From Euclidia mi (Eukaryota > Arthropoda > Insecta > Lepidoptera > Erebidae), in the NCBI GenBank assembly GCA_944739405.2, contig OX123200.2, positions 4,294,761 through 4,358,760 of the forward strand: DNA of 64,000 bases, written 5' to 3'. The notes below the pieces were generated by a model. It saw nothing but the letters and a program-made list of their open reading frames with translations, was not told the origin of the DNA and made no database searches. A program made the translations under genes and the position numbers. Numbering within the stretch: position 1 is the first letter of the stretch; every line of letters begins with the position of its first letter. Below are positions 32,275 through 42,924 of the stretch, in pieces.

Positions 32275-32876
32275 TCAATATAAATATTTATAGAAATAAT
32301 ATGATATTATGTTAAAAACCCTGTATGTCTCAATTTTATTTAATCGCAAAAACCGTTCGTGTTTCCGAACACAACTCGTGGGTGACACGTGATCGCAAGG
32401 AGTTCCATCTGTCATGACTGTCAAGAAACTCAAGAAAGCGTCTATGCTGTCCAAATGTCCATAATTGCGTTGCGTACGCGCTAATAACAAAAATAATACA
32501 TACTATACACCAAAATGCCACAGCAATTATATTAATTTCTAACCATAATGTAAGAAGCCGCTCGTGTACTATACTGACGAACATTGCGAGACCACGTAAA
32601 TTTTTTATACAAATATTCAGGTTTTTTGTGTAGAACTATGCCAAAGAGTAAAGTTGCCAGATGAAGGTGCCTGCGGGCAGTCATCTTCATAAGATTGCCA
32701 CTGTTAAGGAAAGGAGTTACATGTGCACGAGGTGGGATGTTGTAGCAGAATCGAGCATATGCATTCTGAACCCTCTGGATCAATCTCTCCGTTCTTTTCA
32801 ATATACACGGACCAAACACTGTATCGGCATAATTAAGTTTAGATAGTATAAGTGTCTCACACAGCAATATCCGCAA
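32275..32876 (-). pseudogene. LINE RT C-terminal fragment (CR1-like)
   Basis: The reverse strand from 32876 encodes ILCETLILSKLNYADTVFGP, then RLIQRVQNAYARFCYNIPPR and RRHLHLATLLFGIVLHKK. This is the conserved segment after RT in CR1/Jockey-group LINEs (compare LLLPILDYADVSY and LERLQNFCIRFIFGL in the LINE at 12850-12960). A later frame carries degenerate YATQLW- and DAFLSFL-type end motifs, so at least one frameshift has occurred. It is 5' truncated and dead. Confidence 0.75.
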
Positions 32877-32979
32877 TTCAGTACCCAGGTATTGGCGAAT
32901 TCGGTAGAGCAGCTTGAAACGGTAAAAACAGTTTTTGACTGCCTCTAGTACATGCGTATCACAATTTGGTCATGAATGG

Positions 32980-33345
32980 GGAACTATTTATGACCAAACC
33001 TAGGTTTCGAGCCTCACTGACTTGCTTCATAGAAAGGAATGCTAAAGTGGTTGGGACACGTGGAGCGAATGAGTGAATAAAGAATGACGAATCAGATCTA
33101 TAAGGTAAAAGTGTGGGGGCAAGTCGGTCGCGGCAGACCTGGTCGGACATTCCTTGACCAAATTGGGGACGTCCTAAAAAATGGCAAGGTCCAAAGTACC
33201 CGAAACCGGCGAACATGTATGAAAAGAGTAATGAGTGAAGAGGAAGCGCGTGAGGTTTGTTAGGATAGGAGCAAGTGGCATTCTGTTGTCTCTGCCTACC
33301 CCGACGAGAAAAAGGCGTGAGTATATGTATGTATGCGGTTCATAG
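32980..33345 (+). pseudogene. LINE ORF C-terminal end with ATGT tail
   Basis: From ATG 33039 the frame reads MLKWLGHVERM, then VGRGRPGRTFLDQIGDVL, then SEEEAREVC and SVVSAYPDEKKA, with TGA at 33318-33320. This is the familiar C-terminal tail of RTE-like LINE polyproteins. In-frame stops near 33078 and 33258 kill it. The last codons and the following TATGTATGTATG tail are shared with the SINEs at 51478, 55356, 62665 and others. A second, shorter copy is at 56514-56625. The clade is inferred and the function of this tail is not known to me. Confidence 0.75.
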
Positions 33346-33460
33346 AATTGCCTAACAACTAAATCTACTACTACAGCCTTTCGTAGTTCAGTGTTTGACA
33401 TAGGCCTCTCCTAATTTGCCTCACAATAGCATTGTGAAACAATAAAACTGATTTGACTGC

Positions 33461-33675
33461 ACGGTTGGCGTAGTGGTTCAAGCGGCCGTCTCGCCGCTTG
33501 ACACCGCGCCGAGTGTTGTGGATTCAATTCCCACACGAGGCAACACTTTGTGTGATTCATAAATTGTTGTTTCGAGTCTGGGTGTTCATCGTGTCCGTTA
33601 GTTGTATGTTTGTAAAGTCCCCCGCGACAGAGGATGTTATCCTAGTGCGGGCGTTGTCTTAAAAAAGAAAAAAAA
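33461..33675 (+). mobile_element. Full-length tRNA-derived SINE with A-rich tail
   Basis: An A box-like TTGGCGTAGTGGTTCAAGCG and a B box-like GTGGATTCAATTCCC about 45 bases later make up the RNA polymerase III promoter. The body ends GCGGGCGTTGTCTT followed by an A-rich tail. The reverse copy at 30641-30797 shares the body. Confidence 0.85.
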
Positions 33676-33679
33676 ACGG

Positions 33680-33850
33680 GCCTGCTATACCACGCTGGCC
33701 ATAGGGTTTGATGTCCTCTTTTCCGTTTCTTCGGCAAGATACTATTTGCTTCTTGTATTTTTCTTAGTCGCCTCTTACGACATCCACGACATGAAAAAGT
33801 GTAGTGACACTATGATTCTTATTCCAACACCACAGAGAGAAAAATTCTGA
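33680..33850 (+). repeat. Interspersed repeat family C, copy 1
   Basis: The order CCACGCTGGCC, ATAGGGTTTGATGTC, TTTTCCGTTTC, GTCGCCTCTTACGACA and GTAGTGACACT is repeated at 39677-39815 and 62225-62440. It is a short non-coding family and the boundaries are approximate. Confidence 0.65.
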
Positions 33851-35756
33851 TATATGTAATTTTAATATATTGGCAAGCGGCGACAATCGCATTCTAAGCT
33901 ATTACTCATTGAAGACATATATATATATAGTCTGGATATCAAAACACTTTACTAATAGGGACTAGTGTCCAAGCTATATAGCTACACACGGAGCATAGTA
34001 AAAGATAATCGTTTCGTACTTCTCCCCATGAACAATCAATGGACCGGACGCGTGCAGGTGACATCAGCTGATTAGAACATCGCCTATTTCAACGGGATTA
34101 TAGGATGCTTTATCGACTGCCTGCTATATTGTATTTAATAATGATAGGCGCGTTGATTTGTTTTTTTGTACAGTTTCTTTAGATATATTTTTGTCGATGT
34201 GAATCACTTGTAATCTGAATGAAATTTAAAAAAGTGACAACTTTGATTTTTTTAAATAATTCATTAATTCATATTATATTGCAAGTAGATAAATTGAGGC
34301 TGGGAATCGAATCTTGATTGTGGATTTCGTTTAGCTGAAAGGAATCGACGACAATAGAAGTAGGTCTTTATTAGAATTATCAATAGTCCGTAACAATTCA
34401 AACGATTATTACTTAATTCCTGTTTGCATACTGTTAAAGCGGTCCTAAATTATAACAAAATCTTTTTAGTTATAGAATCAATTCTAAGCTGTTTATTCTC
34501 TTCACCGAATTTCCTTGCACGCTCGCATATTCTAGTACAGTGGTTATCATTATTTGGCTGTACTCATTTTATTAGTGGAATATTTGTACTACGGTTTCAT
34601 TTTATGAGGATAAGTAACATTTTACAGTTCAAAGCGTGTTAAGTGATTTGCGTTTTACCTACAAATATTATTCTTAATAAAAGCTGACTAAAGAATTTTT
34701 TTTTGGTATTGGTGGCACGGGTTGTTTACACAACTTCACGTGCTGGCATGTATTTTGCGTACGGGTGGAAATAACTGTAGTTACTTCGGGCACCCCAGCT
34801 CTTCGAGGAAGGCCATTAGACTCTTGATGTTGACCCAAAGAACATACTAAGTGGTCTATAATTTGATCGCAAAATTGTAATAATGCAATTAGCAAAATCG
34901 AATAGCCATATAGTATTGTTGTAATTTTGTTTAGTAGGTAAATTAATTTATACGTGAGAAGTAAATCGTATTTTGGTTTAGATTCAAGTGCTTACCTCTC
35001 AATGAGGGCCGGGTATAAATAAGTCCCGTAACTGATGATAGCAATGAGTAATGATCAGCAGAATTTTTTAACATAATGAACAGCCTCATCCCCCATATGA
35101 TATGTTCAGAGCAATCTTACACAATTAATTAAACGCTTTCGTTACGAACAATGAAACACCTTTCGAGGACCATCAATTAATTCACCACGGGATTATGGTT
35201 TGCCATCAAATTAATCAATATCGGTCCATGGGTGAGATAAATGTGCAATATTGTACAGGGTAACCAATGACGTCAGAATGCTATGATCGTGGGAAAGTAT
35301 TGAAGTGCCTACTATGTGGATCATTACAAGCAGTTATTCGGAGAAATTTCGCCCTAGGAACTTATCCATGCAGACGTTAATGTCTGCACATTGGCATGGA
35401 GAAAATGGAGGTGAGGCAAAGTTTAATAGTTGCCTCGCTACTTCTAAACATAACTGTCTCTCTGATTGTCCATAAGACATGTACACACGGAATGTGTGCA
35501 AGACGGTAGAATCATTTCTGAAGAAAAATGCTTGGCTGAAATCGTATAATCTAATAAGCGTTTATTTCAGGCATATTTTAAAAATAAATGATTAATAAAA
35601 TCGTCAGAGTTCCTACACGGCTATCGAATTACAAACAAGACTAAGGCTATAGAAAGGTAACCAGATAACTGATCTAATGATATATAAAATAAGGTACGTA
35701 GTACATACGATAGATAAATTACATCACAAAATAATCATAATCGTGCTGATCACTCG
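33851..35756. other. Unassigned DNA
   Basis: About 1.9 kb without supported genes. The open frames at 34424-34642 and 34674-34895 lack known domains, and I find no repeats shared with the rest of the window. Confidence 0.45.
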
Positions 35757-35822
35757 TAGATTGGTGCTGGTGGGTATCGAACCCACGATCTCCTGCTTAA
35801 CAGAATACTAAATAGTAGACGA
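35757..35822 (-). mobile_element. tRNA-like SINE head
   Basis: The reverse complement contains GGAGATCGTGGGTTCGATAC followed by CCACCAGCACC, a good B box and acceptor-like end. The A box half (TAGACGAGATCT side) is weak, and the cloverleaf does not close convincingly. A SINE head or tRNA pseudogene is more likely than a working tRNA. Confidence 0.5.
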
Positions 35823-36139
35823 GATCTGTCTGAATCAAAAATATAAAAAAAAATTATTGTTTGTTTCTTATACATATACACACGTTTCAATCTCCATTAA
35901 TTTACATGTTTTCAATCTAGAGCACACAAAAATATATTTTACTTTCAATTTTTTTTTATTGAATAAATCCTGGCAGTATGAATATTTAAACGCGGTGTGA
36001 ATATCAAAGTCGATGCAAATACTATAAAGCCACGGATTCTGGGCTGAAGTTGGAGTTTGTTTGTTTTCTCTCAATTGTAAAATATACAATAAAATACAGT
36101 GTTACAAAAGTAATACTGTACTGTACTGTAAGATGAAGA
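35823..36139. other. Unassigned DNA
   Basis: AT-rich. The reverse frame at 35868-36089 has no recognisable domain. Confidence 0.4.
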
Positions 36140-36777
36140 TAATCAATCAATCAATCAATCAATCATTTTATTTGCTGAATAAAGGTATACAGAGATGTTC
36201 GATATAAGTTACATATTGTCCTCTTCATTCTACCTAATCGGCATGCAAAATTTAATTTAATAATACTGTCTGAATATAATACCAAATTATAGTTTTAAAA
36301 TAATTCATTAACATAATATAAACATAGGTACTAAATTCGATACTCATTAGACAAATAAAATAATTAAATTAAACAATATAAAAACATGTACAGTCAATGA
36401 AGCTATTAAACAATTAAATAATGATAATCTATACCTACGTTAAAATATAAGTGAATGTCAATAGTAATAATGATTATATTTATGTCATGTATAACAATAA
36501 TTTATTTATTTGCCATCAATGAAATCATTAATTTTATAATAACACTTATTTACTAGAAAATTGTACAAACGCTTCTTAAACATATTAGTATTCAATTTTT
36601 TAAATTCATTAGGTACTCTATTATAAATGACAGGTGCCATGCAGTATATACTCTTGTGTAATAGTGTCGTATTAGCCTTATGTATACGAAGCATGTTCTG
36701 TGTGATGGGTCTCCTGTTACGTTTAATTGTATCCGCTAAGGTTTCAAATAAATTAGGGTTTGACTTAACAAACATGT
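36140..36777 (-). pseudogene. LINE 3' end, C-terminal codons and TGAT tail
   Basis: The reverse frame 36775-36506 encodes the last ~89 residues of a CR1-type ORF2: RRPITQNMLRIHKANTT, then SIYCMAPVIYNRVPNEFKKL and FKKRLYNFLVNKCYY. The untranslated end runs to a tail of ATTGATTGATTG units at 36143-36166. It is 5' truncated. Confidence 0.75.
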
Positions 36778-37059
36778 TTTAGTAATTTTGTGTATTCATA
36801 TACAGTCACTTCTGTAACATATATTTCCACCATAGTTATGAATATGGTCGCGAGTTGCCTACATTATAAGACGTAAGTGGATGCTCCTGTTACACAATAT
36901 TCACACTGGAAGGCTACTACAGCACTTAAATTGGTAACTGCATTAATTATTTAAGTATTATGTATGTTCCTAATTACTATTTATTAGTAATTAATTACAA
37001 TGTGAAACAGTTGCAGCTCCTTACAAAAACAAAATATGTAACATAACACTGGCGATTAA
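36778..37059. other. Unassigned DNA
   Basis: AT-rich, with no recognisable feature. Confidence 0.4.
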
Positions 37060-37240
37060 AAAGAGTGGCCACGAGTTTTATTGCCCGTTCTTTCTCGTGG
37101 TTCTACCTATTGCTTTGCGAATGGGCAGTAAATGTAAATGTAGAAGCATTAAGTAATGTACATTAAAATTTGACGTTCATAATCGTCACCTTGTGACCTA
37201 GATGAATAAATGATTTTTGACTTTGACTTTGAATAGGTAC
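37060..37240 (+). mobile_element. LINE 3' untranslated end with GACTTT tail
   Basis: GAGTGGCCACGAGTTTTATT, GTTCTTTCTCGTGG, ATTGCTTTGCGAATGGGCAG and the tail TTTTTGACTTTGACTTTGAA match the lepidopteran CR1-type 3' end also seen at 31060. No coding part is present. Confidence 0.7.
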
Positions 37241-37254
37241 AAATAATTAAGTGC

Positions 37255-37292
37255 ATACATACATAGTCTCACGCCTATAACCCCGAAGAGGT
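37255..37292 (-). mobile_element. SINE 3' end, separated from its body by a LINE insertion
   Basis: ACATACATAGTCTCACGCC then ACCCCGAAGAGGT is the reverse complement of the SINE tail found at 55550-55590. The body continues at 39470-39690 on the far side of the R1-like LINE. The shared bases AACCCCGAAGAGGT are the target duplication. Confidence 0.8.
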
Positions 37293-37309
37293 GCATGACA
37301 TGACATAAC

Positions 37310-39085
37310 TTCGACAGTGCATGGTGGCCGGCTATAAAGACAAGATTAGCCGAAACTGGCTGCCCACCAAACGTAAGAAGGCTAATTGATAGTTACCTGA
37401 TGGACAGAAGGGTTCTTGTGCGATATGCCGGCGAAGAGGTTGCAGCGGAAACCACGAAGGGTTGCGTCCAGGGCTCCATTGGGGGCCCAACATTCTGGAA
37501 CCTTCTTCTGGATCCGCTGCTCAAGGACCTGGAACATAGAGGGGACTACGGGCAAGCTTTCGCGGACGACATCGTCCTGATCTTCTCGGGACACGAGGCC
37601 GTGGGGATTCAGAGCCAGGCAAATCGTGCGCTCGCGCATGTGCAGGAGTGGGGAGTGCGTAACAAATTAAAATTTGCGCCTAGTAAGACCAAGGCCATGC
37701 TTATAACCAACAAGCTTAAGCATGACTCTCCACATCTGCGCTTGGGCGACCAGCCGATTGGTTACTCGCGTGAGATTAAAATCTTGGGTCTTACCATAGA
37801 TGATAAGCTCACTTTTAACTCTCACGTGAGTAACATCTGCCAGAAGGCGATGGGTCTCTACAAGCAATTAACACGAGCAGCCAAAGTCAGCTGGGGACTG
37901 CAGCCCGAGATCATCAGGACGATGTACGTCACAGTGATAGAGCCCATCATGCTCTATGCAGCGAGCGCGTGGGCTTCAGCGTCCAATAAATCGGGGACTC
38001 TGAAGCAGCTTAACGCGGTGCAACGTGGGTTCGCACAAAAAATGCTGAAGGCCTACAGGACGGTGTCATTGAACTCGGCGCTGTTACTCTCCGGGCTGCT
38101 TCCTTTGGATATTAGAATCCGGGAAGCAGCCTCCCTTTATGAGATAAGGAAAGGCTACTCCCGGAGAGTGATATTGGACCGGGAGGTGGAGCGTCCTGTG
38201 GCTCATATAGATAACCCACACCCTGCAGAAGTGGAGCAGCTAACGTTTGACTGCGTAGTTGACGGTGCACAGCTCCTCCAGCACGAGCCAAGTAACCTGA
38301 AGGTCTATACAGACGGGAGTAAGATTCAGGGAAAGGTGGGGGCCGCGGTATCCCTGTGGGATAACGGGGCAGAGACCGGGAAGAAAAAGCTCGTGCTGGA
38401 GCGGTTTTGCACCGTCTATCAGGCAGAGCTCCTCGCGCTGAGTAAGGCGACTGAAATAGTACTTTCGAAAGGGATCGCGGCGGTCGACATATACTCGGAC
38501 TCGCGTTCGGCTCTGGAGGCGGTCACAAGCGGCTGGTGTTCTCATCCCCTTGCGGTGCAAGTGCGCACTCATGTGGCGCGAGTCGCCCAAAATGGAGGGC
38601 GACTGGCGCTACATTGGATAAAAGCGCATGCTGGGCTGCAGGGGAATGAGAGAGCCGACGAACTGGCCAAAGAGGCTGCCCTCAGGAGCAAGAGCCGCCC
38701 TGATTACGACAAGTGTCCGGTTTCATTCGTGAAGCGACATATCCGACAGGAGTCGCTTCACGAATGGAACCGTCGATACAGGGAGGGTGAGATCGCGGCG
38801 GTCACCAAACTATTTTACCCCGACGCCATCGATGCGTACAGGCTGGTCCGCAAGACTAGCCTGTCCGCATTAATGGTACAAGTGTTAACGGGGCACGGCG
38901 GGTTCTCCGAATACTTACACCGGTTTAAGTGTAAGGACAACCCGTCGTGCCTTTGCGACCCTGGAACGCGGGAGACCGTGCTCCATATTTTATGTGATTG
39001 TCCGATTCATGTGATGTCCAGATACAATGCCGAACAAGATATGGGAGCAGCCATAACTGCCGATAATCTGCCGATAATTTATTAA
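37310..39085 (+). pseudogene. R1-like LINE ORF2 C-terminal half: RT and RNase H
   Basis: The frame is open from 37310, upstream of the first ATG at 37400. It starts inside RT motif A with FDSAWWPAI. It continues with GCVQGSIGGPTFWNLLLDPL and FADDIV (aspartates near 37565-37570). The RNase H domain is complete, with D 38312, E 38426, D 38498 and a late D 38657 (YTDGSK, YQAELLAL, YSDSRSA, NERADELA). A cysteine-rich C-terminal motif CLCDPGTRETVLHILCDC follows. R1, LOA and I groups carry such an RNase H; the GSIGGPTFWN block favours R1-like. No stops occur, so the copy is young, but the endonuclease and N-terminal RT are missing. Confidence 0.88.
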
Positions 39086-39469
39086 GTATTGCACGGAAGT
39101 CGCGGGGCGAGTCGTGCACAGAAATAGGTAAAGTGGGGCGTAAGCTCCTATTTGTTAAATATGACGACTGGACGCCCTAATAAACCTGTCTGTGCACGGC
39201 CTGCGCCGCGGCCCTCGTGCAGACCCGAATGATACAGTTACCATGTTAGATATAAGAATTAGGATAAGAAAATATGTAAACTAAGATTTTTTGTATAATA
39301 ATGTATCATGAACTTCATGTAAATATGGATACACTAATAAAGGATTCCCCAGGCGATGAACGAATGAGAATAGAGACGGACGAATGTTGTAAAAAAAGGT
39401 CTTCGACATAAATCGAAGGAACTGGGCTCAACACCCTGTGATGACGGGTTCCATTAAAAAAAAAAAAAA
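39086..39469 (+). other. R1-like LINE 3' untranslated region and A tail
   Basis: It contains a GC-rich start, GTGCACGGCCTGCGCCGCGG, then AT-rich sequence, ACTAATAAAGG near 39332, and possible hairpins around TCTTCGACATAAATCGAAGG. It ends in about 15 A residues. Confidence 0.75.
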
Positions 39470-39690
39470 AACCCCGAAGAGGTAGGCAGAGGTGTATTTC
39501 TACTCCCTTTTTTCGCCAGATATACTTTAGTCCCTCGTAATAAGGGGCGAGCCTATTGCCGTACCGGGCACAATTCCAGACTCCGTGCTGCTACTGAGAA
39601 TTTCGTGGCAGAAAAACCCGGGACCTCCCGATCCCACGCGCACATTTATGCCGCTGGACCAACGAGGCAGTCGTATAGGGTTTGATGTCG
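39470..39690 (-). mobile_element. SINE body and tRNA-like head, split by the LINE
   Basis: The reverse complement reads from a tRNA-like head (GTTGGTCCAGCGGCATAAAT, then GAGGTCCCGGGTTTTT) through CAGTAGCAGCACGGAGTCTG and CAATAGGCTCGCCCC to CTCTGCCTACC. It matches the forward copy at 39878-40130. Its tail lies at 37255-37292. Confidence 0.8.
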
Positions 39691-39815
39691 AGTTTTCTGT
39701 CTCTACGCAAAAATGGTATTTGCATCGTGTTATCCCTCAGTCGCCTCTTACGACACCCACGGGAAGATAGGGGGTGGTGACACTTGTATTCTATGCCGTC
39801 AACCACACGGCTAGT
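39677..39815 (+). repeat. Interspersed repeat family C, copy 2
   Basis: ATAGGGTTTGATGTCGAGTTTT, GTCGCCTCTTACGACACCCAC, GGGTGGTGACACTTG and CAACCACACGG recur at 62265-62440, with a weaker copy at 33680-33850. The left border overlaps the SINE head. Confidence 0.65.
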
Positions 39816-39877
39816 TAAGTGCATAGTACTAGTTAAGCTAATTAAGTGCATGGACAACTTAATGTTCGATCGAGTGC

Positions 39878-40130
39878 CTCCGTAGACCAGAGGATAGCGT
39901 ATGTAAATGCTGATCCCGGGTTCAATTCCCAGGTCGGGTAAAAAAGTGTTACTGGGTTTTACCGAACTCTCAGTAGCAGCACGGAGTCTGGTGATGTGCC
40001 CGGTAACGGCAATAGGCTCGCCCCTATTACGTGGAACATAAAAAATCATGCCGAAATGTGTGTGTAATATTACACCTCTGCCTACTCCTTCAGGGATATA
40101 GATATGGCTATAATATGGATAGGCGTGAGT
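39878..40130 (+). mobile_element. tRNA-derived SINE with LINE-like tail
   Basis: The head GTAGACCAGAGGATAGCG plus GGGTTCAATTCCCAGG (B box) is followed by CAGTAGCAGCACGGAGTCTGG, CAATAGGCTCGCC, the 14-base palindrome GTGTAATATTACAC and CTCTGCCTACTCCTTCAGGG. The tail GGCGTGAGTCTATAAAAA closes it. It is the same family as the copy split at 37255 and 39470. Confidence 0.8.
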
Positions 40131-41650
40131 CTATAAAAAAAAAGATTAAAGGTATATGTTCTATGCGCAACGCGTGAAAGACTGAATATAAAATCTAACT
40201 TTATTTTCATAGGCACACAAATACAGGAGTGCAACACCCGTTTATGAAAGTTTGGAGTATTAAACCATGATAAGTATGGTGAATTGCTGATAGCATGGTT
40301 CAAACTTTTTGCGCATTTAAGCCTTCAATGCCAATCAAACTATTTACAAAAGTATGCTATCACAGGGTCCTGATAACAGATTATTGTTTTCTATTACTGT
40401 TTATAAAATAAATAAATAAGAGACAAAGAAATGTGAAGTCTGGATGTGACTATTACCTGTCATTTTCATAGTAAGAATAGGCCCGTGCCCAGCAGTGGGA
40501 CAGAAAATAAACATGACTGGTGATGACGAAAGAATCTATATTCATTTCTTTTATCATCACCATCATCAGCCTGCCATAGGCAACTGCTGGATATAGGCCT
40601 CTCCAATGGCACACCATTGAGCCCGATTAAACAAGTAACTTCATTCTCTACAAAATATGTATGTTTTACATTGTAATATTTATTAAAAACGCACACAAAG
40701 TGAGGTTCCGTTAACGCGGTACATGTAGATAAAGTTTGTAGAGGCTGACCGCTCACCGGTAACGTACGTTAGACGATAAATAAAATATTATTAGCCTTCA
40801 AGCCAGTTTGTACATTTTATATTAGCTGCAGATTTATGTTTTTATACCTTTTCATCCAACGAACGCGCACATTTTCTATTACAGTATTTTGTTGAGGAAA
40901 GGAGGCGTTAGGCTCCTCAAACTAAAGGGGCAGATATTTTGATCAGATTTGGTGATCCTGCCCGGTGGAAATCTGGCTCTGAGGATTAGTGTCGAGGACT
41001 TGTATTAAATAGCAATAGCGTTCGAAACTTTTAACATCACTTGGAATATTATTATTACTTACACTACATGTTTCTATATTTAATATAATATCAACGTATA
41101 TATACAAAAAATAAGTATAATATTATTATGTAAGTTTATCCATTGTCTGGTACCCATAGTACAGGCTATGCTTAGATTGGGAGTATTGGGACTTGTGGTG
41201 TTGTGTGAAAGTAGTAAAATATGATTACGTCGTTTTCTCTCCCACACAGTAGAGTCTGTTTCGAAGCCTCTGCAAGTTACTTATCGAGAACTTGCGATTT
41301 AAGGTCTATAGTAATTGCGTGTGAAACTTTTTATAGCTGGATCTGCGGATCAGTGGTTTTCTTTGCTACACATCGTATCCTAAAAATGTGTCTGTTTTCA
41401 TGTACATGATAAGGCAATAAGCTCTTACAGCAGTATGCTTAATTACTTAATGTTTATTACTTGCTTCGAACTGTAATTACATACAACATTGGGTTGATCT
41501 CTATAACTATATCCTTTCTTATTAGAAGCAATTCTCAAATGGGCTATCTAGAAAGTAATTAGTATGTATCGAATATTTCCAATCAACGCTTGATATTAAC
41601 GAAAACATAATACGAAGGAATAAAGTAATAAGTATGAGCTAAGTATATAC
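40131..41650. other. Unassigned DNA with SINE fragments
   Basis: A forward SINE end (GCCCGTGCCCAGCAGTGGGA) is at about 40475-40530. A reverse SINE end (CATCATCAGCC, then GCAACTGCTGG, then AGGCCTCTCC) is at 40555-40605. The remainder has no supported gene. Confidence 0.5.
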
Positions 41651-42500
41651 ATGAGTTTTGAAGAAGCTTTTGAAACTTTTGTAAATGAGAAAATTCAAAA
41701 TTTCTGTGAATCTTCAGAACGGCTATGCAAAATCAATTTACATTCGGCTTACACAATTATTCGGCATTGCCTCTTCACTCCAAAATTCACACATTTTCTG
41801 CGGTCATCTCCCTTTTGGAAACATTCATCTCTTTTGGAAACCATAGATAATGTGATTCGAAACACTTTGAGCAAAATTCTAAATCTTAACATAAACGACC
41901 GAGTGTGGCTTCAAGCAACTTTACCAGTTCGTTTGGGCGGCCTCGGTTACCTTGGAAGATGGGTAGGCCTCTGGTGTGGGACGCCACCTGCGTCGATACC
42001 CTTGCGCCATCACATCTTCTAAGCACAGCTGGTTCAGCTGGCGCTGCTGCTGCATCGGCGGAGACCCTCAAACGGCGCAAATATCAAAATCTAGTTGGGA
42101 ATTACGTTTTTGAGCCGTTTGGGGTCGAAACGCTGGGGCCATGGGGCCCGAGTGCTCGTGCTCTATACAGAGAAATAGCAAAAAGGCTGATCGACGCTTC
42201 CCGTGACCAGAAGGCTGGCCTATTTTTCGCAGAGAGAATAAGCATTGCCATCCAGCGTGGCAATGCTGCCAGTCTTCTGGGCACGCTTCCAGTAGACAGC
42301 GTTGCGGAGGAATTCTTGGACGCAGTATAGCATATATATTATTATATATTTTTTTTCGTTTTCGTTCTTTTGTTCTTTTTTTTCTTAATTGTAGATTAGT
42401 TTTAGGTTTAGCTCTTATCTTTAATATTTAATTATTACCATGTATATATATATGTTTTGTACCTATTACGCAATAAATGTTTACATATATTGTAAAAAAA
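41651..42500 (+). pseudogene. LINE remnant: RT C-terminal region fused to nuclease-like domain
   Basis: The first part (41651 to about 41950) encodes a helical region that follows RT in one group of insect and cnidarian LINE-like proteins: KINLHSAYTIIRHCLFTPKF, then LPVRLGGLGY. The second part (about 41950-42330, different frame) encodes GRPLVWDATCVDTLAPSH, then YQNLVGNYVFEPFGVETLGP, then AERISIAIQRGNAASLLGT. That is the C-terminal domain I associate with a restriction-like nuclease in the same proteins, from memory and not searched. Several hundred codons normally between them are missing, so an internal deletion joined them out of frame. An AT-rich tail with AATAAA near 42471 and an A run near 42495 ends the element. 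Confidence 0.65.
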
Positions 42501-42924
42501 AGTATATACATATGTGTATGCTTGCGTGTGAGTTAGGGTAGAAGTTGTTTGCCATAGATTATACAGTTGTTTGCGTTGAACGACTTGGATTGTACTTGAA
42601 TGCTGCAAACATGTCAAATTGTATACGGGAATCAATTGTGTTAAGAAAGTAACAAATTGGCCCTTCGAGTATAGAACCTCGCGCGCGTCGGGGACTTTAA
42701 CAAGCAAACTTGCCAAAAACAGTGAGAGACTTAACACGCGGTGTCGTAACTCGCGTCAGCAAAAAGTACACGTGCCGCAGTTTGGTGAAATTTAGCAGAG
42801 GTCTGTCTGGAGGAAGAAATCAGCAGGAGCGAGCAGCAGAGAGTAAGGAGACCAGCAGAGCGTAAGCAGAGCAGCCAAGTCAGCGGTTTTCAAGTAAGAT
42901 GTTTCCATATTTTTCTTAACCAAA
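42501..42924 (+). other. BEL-2 5' region, LTR not resolved
   Basis: TTTGGTGAAATTTAGCAGAGG at about 42780 recalls the BEL-1 primer-site region TTTTGGTAGCAGAGCG, so a 5' LTR may end just before it. I could not align this stretch with anything after 50290, so no LTR pair can be claimed. A purine-rich AGCAG leader precedes the gag ATG at 42925. Confidence 0.4.

Larger units (their letters stand above)
37293..39469 (+). mobile_element. R1-like non-LTR retrotransposon, 5' truncated
   Basis: The element is flanked by a 14-bp duplication AACCCCGAAGAGGT at 37279-37292 and 39470-39483. It ends in a run of A residues at about 39455-39470. Inside is one open frame from the middle of RT to the C-terminus. 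The duplication, A tail and 5' truncation are the marks of target-primed reverse transcription. The coding part is strongly GC-biased compared with the flanks. Confidence 0.9.

Noticed and set aside
35757..35822. Possible tRNA gene on the reverse strand
   Set aside because: Good T-arm but poor A box and no closing acceptor stem; likely SINE or tRNA pseudogene.
36143..36166. AATC repeat as possible short CRISPR-like array
   Set aside because: Four-base simple repeat with no spacers; it is the LINE tail on the reverse strand.
42501..42780. 5' LTR of BEL-2
   Set aside because: Could not be matched to any sequence after 50290, so an LTR pair is not claimed.
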